Counted from the first letter of the stretch, positions 21,862 through 34,230 are shown. The stretch: 64,000 nucleotides of DNA from Augochlora pura (GCF_028453695.1 NC_135782.1:11408001-11472000), one strand, 5' to 3'. The notes: generated by a model not told the origin, from the letters alone. Program-made: numbers and translations.

Positions 21862-21901
21862 TAGTTTAGTGCCTCGAAGTTACCACTCGAGTGCAAAGGG
21901 T
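21862..21901 (-). mobile_element. Fragment of a family A element (one end)
   Basis: GTTACCACTCGAGTGCAAAG then GG and TTAA (21902-21905) is the inverse of a family A left end, including part of its inner block. The opposite end is not found before the neighbouring family A copy ending at 21688, so this is a truncated copy. Confidence 0.6.
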
Positions 21902-22429
21902 TAAAATAATTATTTGTTATTGTCGTTACATGCTACTGCACTGTCTTCGTTTTAATTAGAGTTATTCGTATTCTTAAAGCTCCTTCTACGTTAGAAAACC
22001 GAACTGGCGATTTCAATGCCACGAATGCAAAATTTCTAAGCGTCTACAGTTCTAGGCATCTACAGTAGCCTATGGGTTACGAAATCAAATCGATTAAATT
22101 TTATACGTATTACCGCGGATGAAGGAGAGCCGTGTACCAATTACTGCGTAACCATTACTGCAGATTGGAATTGGAAATGTACGAGCGAATGGAAACAAAC
22201 TACATACTGGGTATTAGCTACTTCAGATTAATCCTGGGTACGATTTTTATGTCGCCATTACACGACGGGGAGTTTCCCAAAAATGTGAGAGTTCCTGCAC
22301 CGATCGAAGAATTTAGTATTTAAGATCTTTCTTTTAGGTTTTAACTTCTTTTGTTTTTGTAATGAATTCTGAATGCGCGAATGATGCAGGAATAATGTAG
22401 GAATCTCGTTAGGTGCACGTTCAAGGGTG

Positions 22430-22600
22430 AAATCGTGATATATATTATAACATTAATAATAGTAAGGGATGTAACAACAATAACAGTAATAATAATAGTA
22501 GTAATAATAATGAATTATTATAATAATAATAAGAATAACTCTAGAACTAAGATAGTGGCGTAGGATGTGTTAACAGTAACAAATAATTATTCTAATGCAT
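22430..22600. repeat. AT-rich repeat related to the inverted repeat at 8290-8632
   Basis: GATGTAACAACAATAACAGT and GGCGTAGGATGTGTTAACAG resemble the outer block of the long inverted repeat near 8.6 kb (CCGCAGGATGTAACAACAG). Between them are runs of TAATAA. It is probably another eroded copy of the same dispersed family. Boundaries are approximate. Confidence 0.45.
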
Positions 22601-23138
22601 TATATTTTAAACAAATAAAGCTTTCACTCATTTGATTTTAGTTTTAACAATCTAAATTGTTAAGTACGTTATTTTAATAAATATATAATCAGGTAAATAC
22701 AATAATATAGTAAAGAATTGCTTCTCCAGAACTGTATTCTATGTACCTACATTTGCGTTGGAAAGTAAGTTAACACTATTTGTGACTTGAATTTTGTCAA
22801 GTTGTTAAACAGACTAAATTTTTGCAAACTGACTATACAAAAATCTGTTTAGATTACAATTGATCAGAACGATATAAAAATAAAAATATTATGTGCTGTC
22901 AATTGTTCTATCTGTGCTTATACCAGAAATTAAAAAAATGTTTTTTATAGATCTTTCTTTAGGAAATTTCAATAAAAATTTTCAGCATAGAATATACAAA
23001 TTTCATCGGAATTTATAAAAGAACATACAGATAAATGTGGCAACCAATATCCTTGCAGTCTTCCAATCTCTTTACAATTTTGTATTTGATCTATCCATTT
23101 GTCACATAAAAGCATAAAATTTGCAATCTAATTATTAA

Positions 23139-23377
23139 CTGTGTCACGCATACCAACGGTGGTGCATACTTACATGTTTATTTAATGCGCTAAAAACATA
23201 GTTTATAACAAACATAGGACTGGAAAATTAATTTCCACCATAAAAATGGTCGTGATAAGTTTCTTTCATTACCATGTATACGATAACTAATAATTACATA
23301 TAATATACCAAATTTTAATCAAAATATCAAATAACCAAAGTGAAGAGTCGAGTAAAAACAGCTCGGCATGGAACGTG
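23139..23377 (-). mobile_element. Family C TTAA element, inverted copy
   Basis: 239 bp between TTAA at 23135-23138 and 23378-23381. It is the inverse of the copy at 47818-48059: the right end CGGCATGGAACGTG, GAGTCGAGTAAAAACAGCTC and AATTAATTTCCACCA all match it. The left end is eroded but keeps the inner motif ACCAACGGTGGTGCATAC. It shares its right TTAA with a family B element. Non-coding. Confidence 0.82.
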
Positions 23378-23381
23378 TTAA

Positions 23382-23611
23382 AAAAAGAATTCAGACTCGT
23401 GATAGCAATTCGTAGTGATAAATTATTAAGTATGGATGTTATTCTGTTCTTTAAAGTTCGAATAAAATTTTAATCCCTTGTTATTAATATTTAAGCATTT
23501 AAGTATATTCAAGCATGGAATAAACATTAATGATCTGCCTCTTTTAAGTAATTATACCAACTGAAAAATTCCTAACCGCAGTGATTGTGAAGAAAATGGT
23601 ACGTTAAGGGG
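23382..23611 (+). mobile_element. Family B TTAA element with lost left terminus
   Basis: 230 bp, starting at the TTAA (23378-23381) that also ends the family C element and ending before TTAA at 23612-23615. It retains TTCAGACTCGTGATAGC, GTATGGATGTTATTCTGTTC and the right end GGTACGTTAAGGGG of family B. The first 15-20 bases of the left end are missing or unrecognisable, perhaps lost when the neighbour inserted. Non-coding. Confidence 0.75.
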
Positions 23612-24446
23612 TTAATAGTCCACGTTCACACAGCACAAACAAAATTTGGTCAAAATTTTCGTTTATACCCGTATTATTTATTCCGTATAGTAAAGATATT
23701 GAAGATAGTATTGTTTCCTCTCAATAAGCTTCCACGAACCGTGCTACTCCACGTGAAAGAAATTCTTTTCAGCATCAAACGTCCGAGGGTGTGTAAGAAA
23801 AGAATTTTCTTCCTGTTAGGAATGGCATAAACGCGATGTGTATCGCGATGCTTGGGCAAGTACTATATGGACTGTGAAAACCGTAGAATGATAAACAATG
23901 ATTAAGCGTGCAATGACTGCCAGTCTGGATGGAGGAGTGAAAAAGAAACTTCATCTAGATCAAGGAAGTGCAGACAAGCGCATGAGCCGGCTCCGACGCG
24001 TTTTGATGGACGCATGCGTTTCCTACTAGAAGATCGGGAGGCTCCTTTTAGACCGCGAAACCAACTATGTATAAGCGTGGCTAAAGAGGCTCGGTGTTTG
24101 CATAAGTTAAATAGTTCGACCTCGATATAATATAATATAATGTAATATTCGGACTTTGATGCTTGCGGCAATGAAATATTAACAAACAAATGATACATAG
24201 AAATAAATTTTTATTATATCTCTTCTGACAATTTATTTAACAGTTGTTTCCTTTAATAAATGGCCTCTTAATAAATTTTAACAAATCACTTTTGCAACAA
24301 TTGCCTAACTAATTCAATAAATTGCTTTCCAAAACAGTAATTCGTGTAAATGAAAATATTTAATGAAAATTCAATTTAAATCCTTTTTAGATGTTTGCGG
24401 AACTTATATTTTTGTATCTTTAAATTAGAGAAAACCCACTACTTAA

Positions 24447-24689
24447 CTCTTTGCACTCAAAGGCATTTTAATTCGAAATCTAAAATGATTACTTCTGATC
24501 TATGCAGTATTTCTATTTCATATGATTTATTGCATTTTCTGCATATGTAATTAAGCCTCGTGACACATACAACAATTACACTTTGAACGCTATTTAAATA
24601 TGAACACGTTTGACAATTTTAATATTATATTGTTACACGATATAACAATTTTTAGTGGTGCATCAGGGTCACTACTCGAATGAAAAGAA
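24447..24689 (-). mobile_element. Family A TTAA element, inverted copy
   Basis: 243 bp between TTAA at 24443-24446 and 24690-24693. The left (outer) end is CTCTTTGCACTCAAAGGC. The other end reads GGGTCACTACTCGAATGAAA, the inverse of the family A left end with its GTGACTCTGAGGC block. The middle contains TATTTCTATTTCATATGATT, shared with 37573-38046. Non-coding. Confidence 0.82.
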
Positions 24690-24693
24690 TTAA

Positions 24694-27380
24694 TTAATTT
24701 CTGATTAATTTCTAATATTTGCTTTTACAGTTACTAAAATTAGGAAAATCTGTCCTAGAATGTTCTTTCGTTATTTTTCTAATAGCAGTCTGCTTCATAG
24801 ACTGTTAATTGAAAACCAAAATCCTCCATATTAATTGCAAAGAACATCAACGACGCGGACAGATATTTCCTTCTCAATGATTTTAATGCGTTGAAGGTAA
24901 TAATATTTTCAAATTCTTCGAACGTTATTATACTGTTTTGCATTTCTTCTATTAATGTTCCCTCGTAAAATCATCATAATTAGATACTTTTACTAGTTTC
25001 ATTTACTGCGAGAGGGAAAATTCAATTCTCGAAAAATCAATTCCCGTCGAAATGAATGAACTCAAACAAATTACCGTTGGAGTCGTCATCGAACCCACAC
25101 CGTGTCGTATGCATTTCATAGAATATTTATGACGCAGGCCATCGAGCGTGTCGATCTTATCAGGATGGTGTGAAGCGACTTCGGGAGTGAAAGAGACAGA
25201 TAGAAAGGCGGAGAAGAAGTTGGAGTTAATGCAAGCCGGGTCACGACGGCTGACCTGGATTACAAGTTCGTCGTCGTTGTCGGCGTCGTGGTTGCATTAA
25301 CATTACCGGCACCGTCATGGTTCATCCTGAAGACATTATCGAGGCTATTACTTTCGGTATCGTTTATTCGTGCATTGTTTTCCATTGAGAACCTGCGCAT
25401 CTCGGAGCGTTGTCTGCGCAGTTATCAACGTTTATTTATCATTCGTGTGCTTTCGTAATCGATACCGTTATAGGCGAGAGATAATGAAATTTAATTATTT
25501 ATTAATTCTTCCAACCGGATGAGTTATTTAACAAATACAGGATTGTTAATCGTTATATTCATTGCGCAGCTATTCAATGCATAGCTAAATGATTTGCTAC
25601 TGATTTTAGATAAAATGATTTGAAATTAAAATATATATATTCTTCATCTAATCTGTTTTGAAGTTATTATGTTTTTTAAAACCGCGTTTTGCCGTATTTT
25701 ACATAGAGCATTGGTTGTTGTATTTGTTATTCTGACTTATTAATAGGCTGTGCACTTTATGCGCTTGTGACAAAAATCTTTGGATGAAATACTAAAGTTT
25801 AAGCACATTGGACAAATTTGAGAACATTGTTGCCCCCTCCTCAGTTTATTAAAAATATTCATATACTGTTTAGGTAGATTTGATTTCTTTACAATTGAGA
25901 TAAAATATTTTTAGTTTTGCATGAAGATTTACAGTCTATTTATCGATTTTTACTTAAATTATTCTTACTTTTTATTTTATCCTATATAATATTTTATAAT
26001 ATAAAAATGGTGAATTGCCGTTACATAATGATTGAATGATAATAATAATTCTAATAAGTTCCACTTTTTTATTAAATCAACAAAAATCAATTCGAATTCA
26101 AATATTCTCAGAAATATTCATATTGCAATGTTATTATACTGTATATAACACATATATTTTTCTTTCTGTTCCAATAAGTAAAATGTTTATAACGGATCTG
26201 TCTTTAAATACCTATTATATATCTGCGAAATCAATGAATTATTTCAAATTTAAAAACATTTAATTTTAAATTTACCAAAAAACAAATTCCACAGACTTAA
26301 CAAAATTATGCAATGTTAAGAAGCACTAACACGAAGGATTATCACATGTGACGTGCGACATTCTTCCTCGCAGCCATAAATTTTTATCCAAACACGTGTT
26401 CAACTAATCACAAATCCAAAGTAAATTCAATTTTCTACAGGTGTTCGACACTTTCTACACGTTCTGATCACACGAAGAAATTCCATTTCACCAATAATAA
26501 TCCATCGAAAGCGAAAGAAAGGTGTCTGGCTTCGCCGAGGCAAGACATTGACCTCCAAAGGATCGATTCCATGGGACAGCGTCTCATGGAACTCGGCGTT
26601 ATCAATATGGGTTAGCCAGATAACGATGCGACGAACACGTGGCAAGTGGCTGCGGACCGATCTAGCTGGCTGATAATTGGCCAATTGACGATTGTTGGTC
26701 CGAACAGCGAGATTTATCGCGTTGATAATGAAATAATTGACAACTGGTGGGTCCTGCTGGCAGATTTACGGTAGCCAACGCGCGCATAATACGACGACGG
26801 GGAAGGTATACATATAAAGATCCCCTCCGCTGGATAACGCATCTGCATGCCGGATTAAGGCCGAGACCTGACTCCAGGAACCGCCGCGCAGCGCCGAACG
26901 AAACGTTCTGTGAGGTCGAAACCAGTTCCACCGTATCCGTTTAGACGGATCTAAGCGCACAACAGCATAATGCAGATTCATCTCGCCATATACTCCCTTA
27001 CCCTGTGCTCCCTTCTCACCCTCCGCCCCGGTCGCCCCTTCGTTCGCCGGTACGTCCGATAGCGACGTAATTGACAAGTGGTTAGATTGCGCAATTACGC
27101 GTCATTACACGCGATTTCTTACGGATACAGGAGCACCGCGAAAATGATCCATTAAACCGATACCCTGCGAACACTTTTTTTTATTTCTCGTATCCTTATG
27201 GTTTCCGTTTTTTGAGATCCGACGCTGCTAGTCTAAACTTAGCCGCGATCGTATTTAGACGAATTTATTCGGGGTCCAAGAAGAACGGCTATTGTAACAT
27301 TTTCTATGATAGAAATCGGTAATAAAAAACTGACTGTTGTTGACACTTCAGGTAGCTAATACAAAATTTATTTTAAAAAT
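24694..27380. other. Unassigned DNA, CpG-rich at 25060-25450 and 26340-27260
   Basis: No supported gene. The CpG-rich parts contain several overlapping open frames on both strands without domains. A short run of Gly-X-Y triplets on the minus strand near 27010-27040 is discussed among rejected items. Confidence 0.4.
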
Positions 27381-27384
27381 ATCG

Positions 27385-27690
27385 AAGAACAGGTACGTAT
27401 AAATACAGTCTCGGTGGAACAAGTTCTGCTTTCTTCTGTGAGAAATACGACATTGGAGCAGCTCTTAAAATAATTGAAGCAGTCAATTCAACTAAATGTA
27501 TCATGCTCGAAAATTCCTGGATTATAATTGAAAGCATAAAAATTTAAACAGCCAATGTATCAAGTATACAGGAAATACTAAAAAGACCAATTGTAGTAGG
27601 AAAAGATAATAAAGAAGTGGATTATCATGGATTCCATCCCACGTGGGAATCCAGGGAAACGAGGTCGCAAATAAGAAGATCAAATCCGCT
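27385..27690 (+). pseudogene. Non-LTR retrotransposon RNase H remnant
   Basis: At 27628-27687 the frame reads WIPSHVGIQGNEVANKKIKS, the hallmark C-terminal motif of the RNase H domain of Jockey/CR1/R1-type non-LTR retrotransposons. Upstream in fragmented frames, GGTSSAFFCEKYDIGAA (about 27411-27461) fits the start of the same domain. Stops and frameshifts separate the pieces. No reverse transcriptase core or poly-A tail can be recognised around it, so this is a short dead fragment. Confidence 0.8.
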
Positions 27691-28559
27691 TCAAATATAT
27701 AAAATAATGAAACCTTTAAATCAAAGGCGAATTTTCTGAAAAAATTTTTACATAGTCCGTGCATTTTGCCAAACTTGTCAATTTTCAATGTGACAAGTGT
27801 GGCCTCGTAGAGTTATAATGATGAAGCTGCATTAAACTTAAAATCCGGGAACGTTATGTTAAAGTAGAGGTTTCAAAACTTAATTTAGAAAAATAAATAA
27901 CATTCAATGGTGATTTTTTTTCCGAAGTTATCGTCAGTCAAAGTTGATCAATTTTTATCCGATTTTTCCTGTTCTATAATTTCTTTGTACAGTATATTTG
28001 AAACGATCATTAAGAAGAAGAGTCATCTATTAATTTTAGAATTATTACCTTGAATTACATTGATTACATAGATTTACCATAGACTAAATTGATTAAGAAG
28101 AATAATCATTGATTAAAAAGAACTATGGGTATATACATTAATGATCATTTTTAAATGTATTATAATACATTCATGTTTTATGAACATAAATTGTATTCAA
28201 TTGGTAACTTACTAAAATTATGAATAGATATAATTTATTGTATTATTGTCACCTTTTTAATCAGTATAAATATCTATAATAACAATGTGTAAAAAGGCAA
28301 ACATATTTTATGAAATGATTTGAATGCAAATAAAATATTTTATCTATCTGTATGTAATGTGTCGAGTGTAGATTTTACGCGTTTATCGCAAAAATGAGTG
28401 GATCAATGACGATATTGTAAAAAAGCATTGAAAAAAAACTATTTTCATTTCATTCAAATTGCAAGGAATAGAATATAAATGTCTACGTACTTCTTTCATC
28501 TTACAAATAGTGCACACAATTCTTATTTCGTATAGGAATAAACAATCTAGAAGTGTGTG
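27691..28559. other. Unassigned AT-rich DNA
   Basis: May include further eroded retrotransposon sequence next to the RNase H remnant. A single isolated unit of the 33-bp minisatellite (TTTATCTATCTGTATGTAAT) lies at about 28338. Confidence 0.4.
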
Positions 28560-29085
28560 TAAACTATTTCATTTATTTGCATTTAAGATAAATAAACTAC
28601 TTCATCTATCTATATGTAATATGTATAAATTACTTTATCTATCTGTATCTAATATAAATAAATTACTTTATCCATCCGTATGTAGTATGAATAAACTACG
28701 TTATCCATCTGTATGTAAAATGAATGAACTACGTCATCCATCTGTATGTAAAATTAATAAATTACTTTATCTATTTGCATATAATACGAATAAACCATTT
28801 TAGCTATCTGTATATGATATAAATAAACTACTTCATTCATCTGTGAGTAATATTAATAAACTATCCCGTCTATCTGCATGCGATATAAATGATATGATAC
28901 TTTATCTATGTATGATATAGTTAAACTATTTTATCTATTTATATCTGACAAGAATAAACTAAACTAAACTTCATTTATGAGTATGCAATGTATATAAACT
29001 GTTCTATCTACCTATATATAGTATAAATAAGCTACTTTATTTATCAGTACCTAATGTGTATAAACTGTTCTATCTACCTATACTA
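28560..29085. repeat. Minisatellite, period 33 bp
   Basis: About fifteen units built on ATAAACTACTTTATCTATCT then GTATGTAATAT. The first ten are regular, later ones are eroded and variable in length. Because 33 is divisible by three, the array forms an open frame (28459-28803) of 11-residue repeats such as INKLLYPSVCS. I consider that frame incidental: repeat units vary without sign of coding constraint. Confidence 0.88.
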
Positions 29086-29387
29086 CTAAGAACAAAAAGT
29101 AAGGTGAATTTGTTTATAAAATGTAAATTAATTATTTATTCTTTTTTTATTTTCTGTTCCTAGGTTGGTAGGACTATCTATAACATTTGCCAAGCGTCTG
29201 TTTGTCAAAAGGTTGAAGGAAAAGCTTTTAGACTTTATCTATCATCTACAGAGAAGGCCAATATCAACATAATTTACAACACATACAGTAACTTAATAAG
29301 TATTCGTATTAACCGTCCGCGCATGCGTTCGAAGCTATACTTAGTCCGTCGGCTTCTGACTGCTAATTTGAGCAGAGCCTACACAAT

Positions 29388-29506
29388 GTCAGGATGGCCG
29401 AGCGGTCTAAGGCGCCAGACTCAAGGTAATACCTTGCCCGTACGACGGGTCTTCTGGGGCTTTCTGGTCCTCTCTGAGGGCGTGGGTTCGAATCCCACTT
29501 CTGACA
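29388..29506 (+). tRNA. tRNA-Leu (CAA), intron-containing
   Basis: Decodes UUG leucine codons. Exon 1 is 29388-29425 and exon 2 29462-29506, split by a 36-nt intron (29426-29461) one base after the anticodon CAA at 29422-29424, the standard nuclear tRNA intron site. The acceptor stem GTCAGGA pairs with TTCTGAC with one G-U pair, followed by discriminator A. The D arm, anticodon stem CCAGA/TCTGG, long class II variable arm and T arm GTGGG-TTCGAAT-CCCAC are all intact. A TTTT run for RNA polymerase III termination follows at about 29512. Exons are identical to those at 40561-40680. Confidence 0.97.
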
Positions 29507-30779
29507 AATTCTTTTGTCACTTTTTTCATTATTAATATTCATGGTATATTACACGGACGCGTCTACCTTGTCGCAACTATTTAACAATTAAATGTTAATA
29601 ACTGTTTACATGCGAAATAAGATATTTATCTTGCAAGCAAGTACACCCTTGTGGATACTTGCGTTACTATACTTATATGTTATACTGTGTATGTAATTAT
29701 AGATTAGTTACGATAGTTACATCGTTAACCTTATCATCCTTTATGTAAATTCATATATTTATAGACGCGGTGGAGATTGGAACGAAATAAAATTCTGTTC
29801 CCTTTATAAACGGTTTCAATAAATGAAAAATGAAATAAAAATTCCATTGAATTTTACATAAATTATATTCGCTCAAAGTGCATTAATTTCTTGTTATTTA
29901 TTTATCTATTAAGTAACTAGTTTTAACATGTCCTTCAACATATTGCCATTTTGAAAACATTATTCACGTTCATTGTTACATTATAGGATAACAATCAATT
30001 GTATAACACAGTAGAATAATTATCCAAGTTAATAATAAAGAATCGATTGTTCCGATAACAGAACAATCACTTCATTATATAGTGCAGTATTAAATCTTTA
30101 CCGAATTGTTTTTCACCGATCTACTCGCGTGTCAAGTATGTTAGAAGTAATAAAAAATTTAGTTGCATATTTTTCAATTATAATCTAGCGCAATTTATAA
30201 CCACGTTCACGTTCTAGTGATAAGATAAACTATTTTATAAAGTACAGTTCTATAGAAGCGTAACAATTTTCGCCACGTATCTCGCCAGTTACCCGTTCTT
30301 AATTCACATCGTTATCATTCGGTTACGCAGACTCAATGGTCCGTGAAAGAGATAAGTAAACGAAACAGCTTTTAATATTCAAGATAAAATTGAAACACGT
30401 CCAGATATCATTCGCTAAATATGTTCACGATTTTTACGTACATGCGTGAATTCTCTTTACACGAAGTTACACATATCCTTTACATCTCCATTCTCAACGA
30501 TTATTATTCGATCATTCGGAACTCATTAGTATTTTCAACACTTGTGCTTTATTAACGTTAACTAGCTTACAAATTTTTCTATTTACGATTCTACAGATTC
30601 TACAGATACGCTTATGAGGAATTTATTCAACACATGTGAGAATATATTGTTGTTTATATATTTTTTGAGCTGTGAATAAATATAATATATCAGAGTTGAC
30701 TTGTATTGTATTGTATACGTGCATATGTAATCGTATATATGTATAGTATATATTTTTTAGAATTGAATTGTATCAGAAT
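29507..30779. other. Unassigned AT-rich DNA downstream of tRNA-Leu
   Basis: Apart from the polymerase III terminator just after the tRNA nothing is recognised. Confidence 0.45.
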
Positions 30780-31360
30780 TGTTTCGAATAAACATTTACC
30801 AAAAATAATTATTCGAATGAATTCCTTCAAAAAATATTTTATTCAAATAACGATGATTGATTATCCCTGACAAATTGTTCCATCTATTCAGTCGAATAAT
30901 TCTTCATTTGTTATTCGTAAAAGTTATTCAGGTAATGGTGCTAGTAATTGTTTTTTATATAATTTTTTAAACATACATGTAAATATGAATCCTGGAATGT
31001 ACGATTATTTCCTTTGCATCAATGATCAATCTACTCAGCTATGCATTAATCTTCAATGTACTCAGCTATGCATTAATCATCAATCTACTCAGCTAAACAT
31101 TAATCATCAATCTACTCAGGTATACATCAATCATCAATCTACTCAAGCATACATCAATGATCAATCTACTCAAAAGCAACAAACTCTCTGATGCAATATT
31201 TGAGAAAACGATTATCAATGAACAATGAAAACATTTTTATTCAAATAAATTATTCTGAATTTCTGTACAAATAAATTCTTACTCGAATAACAAATAACAT
31301 TATATTCAGATGGATAACGTCTTATTCGGATAAATTGTTATTCGAGTGGATAGTTATTCG
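30780..31360. repeat. Cluster of TTATTCGAATAA-like motifs
   Basis: Repeated close variants of ATTCGAATAA, TTATTCAAATAA and TTATTCGGATAA occur at short, irregular spacing, interrupted by the 27-bp minisatellite. Similar clusters are found at 32.5-32.8, 33.9-34.8, 48.8-48.9 and 60.6-60.9 kb. Origin unknown. Confidence 0.6.
31027..31176. repeat. Minisatellite, period 27 bp
   Basis: About 5.5 units of CAATCTACTCAGCTATGCAT then TAATCAT. Units differ by one to four bases. The array lies in a 68-residue open frame (30985-31191) that would give nine-residue repeats of the form QSTQxxINH. No neighbouring evidence supports translation. Confidence 0.9.
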
Positions 31361-32707
31361 GTAGCGTCGAATCAAATTTTATTCCTTCATCCTTATCTCT
31401 TTTTCGTTATCAAAATGAAATTGTTGAGTGATATGGCGATCATAAAAGAGTTGTAAGTGTCGCAAAGATTGATTCTTTGTCAGATATCGCGAGAAACATC
31501 GCGGTGCGAGTTTGGATGCACAGCTGACAGCATTTCTGAGTGGATTAACATTTATTTCCGCCGGTTTCACACCTTTCACCGAGGTTCCGATCTCGTTACC
31601 GAGGGTAACGCGGCAGCCATTACGGCTTTCCGAGCGGTACCTCCTGAACGAGAAGAACCGGTGAACATTTCCCTGGGATTCCACGATGTTACCCCTGATT
31701 CAGGCGTAAAGTAATTTATCGCGGGTTCTAAGAGGCCGCCGATTTACGACCAAAAAGAGAATCGACGTCAGAAGTTGCCAGCAGCTTCGCCATTATCTCA
31801 CGAACGGCCGCAAGACTGCCACGGCGAGCCCGCAGGATTTCCAGTCTGATAAGTGGTTATCGTCTTTGAAAATGATCCCTCTTTGAATGTATACCCTTCC
31901 GTGCGATATAATGCCGATCATATATTTTCACTGTCCCGAACAACGGACAGGGTGGGCCAACAATTTTGTCAACGGAATATATATATATATACACATATAC
32001 ATATTCCGGTTCGCTTAATTGGAGTATCTCCTCTCGATTTATTATAAAATAAAAGTATGCTTTTCGTCTGAATTATGCGGCTCTCGTACCATTTCAGATT
32101 ACAATTTATGTACACTGCTGTTGTGATCTCTTTTATTAAAATGAAATTTCGCTGCCATGCGCATACTAAATTTAATTATCCGCAAGAAATGACATACCAT
32201 CTGGCTGTGTGGTTCATTTTTGAATATGAATGATGGTGTCGGTAGGAGGGCCTTTTAATGGGTATATAGATCAAGAAATATGAGTATGGTGAAACTCCGT
32301 TTACGCGAACTTCATCGATCTGAAGTAAAGCAACAATGGCGGCCTTTATCTTGAATCCCTTCGCATTAACCCTAATACTAAAGGAAGGGACAAAAAATGT
32401 TCACAGAAATTAAAACATGTATTTTCGTTGTAACGATATCCTTTTCTATGTTTCATTTAAAAATAGACAAATTAATTTTAATAATTTTAAACTTCTATTC
32501 AAATAATATATGCGAAAAAATTTATTCGAATAAACAGATAGAATAATTTATTACAAATAATGAATAATTATTACTTAAATAAAGTACTCTTTATAAGAAT
32601 TCATTTGAATAAATAAATAGAATTATTTGTTACGCAGAATGAATAACCGTTATTCGAATAAAATATTTATTAAAAGAATTTAAATACAATGAATAGATAG
32701 AATAATT

Positions 32708-32710
<3 letters not shown>
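31361..32710. other. Unassigned DNA, CpG-rich at 31380-31870
   Basis: No supported gene. Overlapping frames on both strands at 31379-31714 have no domain. A short (TA)n and ACATATACAT stretch sits at about 31978-32002. A possible TTAA-element end (TTAACCCTAATACTAAAGG) lies at 32368, and an inverse-looking AGAGGGTTAA at 33149-33158; whether these are one element is unclear. Confidence 0.4.

Positions 32711-32742
<32 letters not shown>
32711..32742. repeat. (TA)n microsatellite
   Basis: Thirty-two bases of uninterrupted TA. Confidence 0.95.
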
Positions 32743-32822
32743 CAATAATTGTCGTTCGAATAAAACATTCGTCTAAAAGGAATTCATTCAAGTATTTATT
32801 TTAAATTATTATTTACCCTTAA

Positions 32823-33061
32823 CCCCTGGCACTATAATAACGAGTCAGACTCGTGGTGAAGATTTTATTCAAGCTCTACTAAATATGAATATTATTCATT
32901 TCTTCTAAATTGAAATCAAAATGAATTCTTTCGTTATTAATGTCAAGGAATGGAAGTAAATAGAGGCAATACAAGAAACAAAAATTACCTGATTCGATTA
33001 AGAAAAATATTAAGAATAAATAAAAATCAACTCAGCGTGGAAGGAGTCATAGTGCAAGGGG
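32823..33061 (+). mobile_element. Family B TTAA element
   Basis: 239 bp between TTAA at 32819-32822 and 33062-33065. The left end CCCCTGGCACTATAATAACG is followed by AGTCAGACTCGTGGTG, shared with the family B copy at 37752. The right end is CATAGTGCAAGGGG. The interior is diverged from the other family B copies. Non-coding. Confidence 0.8.
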
Positions 33062-33065
33062 TTAA

Positions 33066-33898
33066 TAATTTGAATACTGCAAACTCTAGCTTCAAGTAAC
33101 ACGTACCATCATATATTATAAAAGACCTTATAAAAATGCCGAACTATAGAGGGTTAATCGAAATGGTTTTCGCTTCAGGGGTACTAAAACTATAAAAGTG
33201 ATCACGGCATAATAGCTTATGGTTTTTCACATCGCGTTTGACCGTCGCGAAAACTAACTTCAATTAGCCGCACGGTAGCCCGCAATGAAAGAGACGCGGG
33301 TAAATATAGATGGATACATAATACAATATGAAGCAGGTGAGGGGGTTTGTTCACCTTCGCCGCGTCTCGTGTAACGTAGAGCGTTCACGGTCGACGCGGA
33401 GGCGCACAACAATCTTTTGCATACACCGCGCACGGCTGCATTCTAGTTGCGGAGCCTCGAGCTGCAGACTCGCTCATCCGTTTGATCGCGAACCACCGAG
33501 ATCTCGGCATTCCGCGTCGGTCACGGTACAGGAAGATATTTTTTTCTGCACTTTCAGCTCGGCGTAAATTTACGCGAAAGCCTTGCCCCATACACTCTGA
33601 CTGACGTTGCAGGAATTTTCAGGTGGAAAAGCTAAGGTTGCCTGTTCGGGAGAGTCTGAGACGTGCAGCAAATTGACCGCGGACTTCTGCGCGGATTACC
33701 GTTCGCGGCAACTGTGTTTAACTCTCGAACTAGAAAATATACTATTTCGTAGCAATAATGAAAAGGTTCGATTTATTAATGATTTGTACAATTTGAATCA
33801 ATAATATGTGCTTGTGTTAAAAAGAGTTTATTTAAGAATTTGATATAGAAACGTTATTATAATTATCCGAATGAATTCTTTTTAGTCGAATATTTTAA
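33066..33898. other. Unassigned DNA, CpG-rich at 33200-33720
   Basis: Open frames on both strands (33328-33591) are products of GC-rich sequence. No domain or convincing splice sites. Confidence 0.4.
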
Positions 33899-34161
33899 CA
33901 CGTTGACTCCGGCGCCCATATTCACGATTCTCTCTGTGAGTCGGCGCCCGATATTTACAAAAATTAAATAATTATGTTAAGTTTATAATATTGAATTTCT
34001 ATGTTCTTACTATTGAATATCTGTTTATAATGTTCAGATAAAATAACATAAACCTATTTTGTAGTATTTATTTTGTGAAATGCAAGTAAAATAAACAAAT
34101 GCACGCCGACCACGGGTCTGACACGTATGACCCAGCGGTGGGTTAAGCCGGCGTCAACGTG
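33899..34161 (+). mobile_element. Family D TTAA element (deletion derivative of piggyBac type)
   Basis: 263 bp between TTAA at 33895-33898 and 34162-34165. The left end CACGTTGACTCCGGCGCCCA is followed by GATTCTCTCTGTGAGTCGGC; the right end is GCCGGCGTCAACGTG. The segment from AAATTAAATAATTATG to CATAAACCTATTTTGTAG matches the last part of the transposase-bearing element at 10861-12379. It is therefore a non-autonomous derivative. An inner motif ACCCAGCGGTGGGTT precedes the right end. It is nearly the same as 54832-55096. Confidence 0.9.
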
Positions 34162-34192
34162 TTAAACAAACGGCAACTAGAATAAATTATTC

Positions 34193-34195
34193 TAT

Positions 34196-34230
<35 letters not shown>

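Noticed and set aside
26766..27077. Minus-strand frame with five Gly-X-Y triplets (GATGAEGEKGAQGKG), followed by a GTAAGG donor-like site
   Set aside because: Five triplets are too few for a collagen exon, the flanking residues do not continue the pattern, and the block is purine- and G-rich on that strand, which produces such runs by chance.
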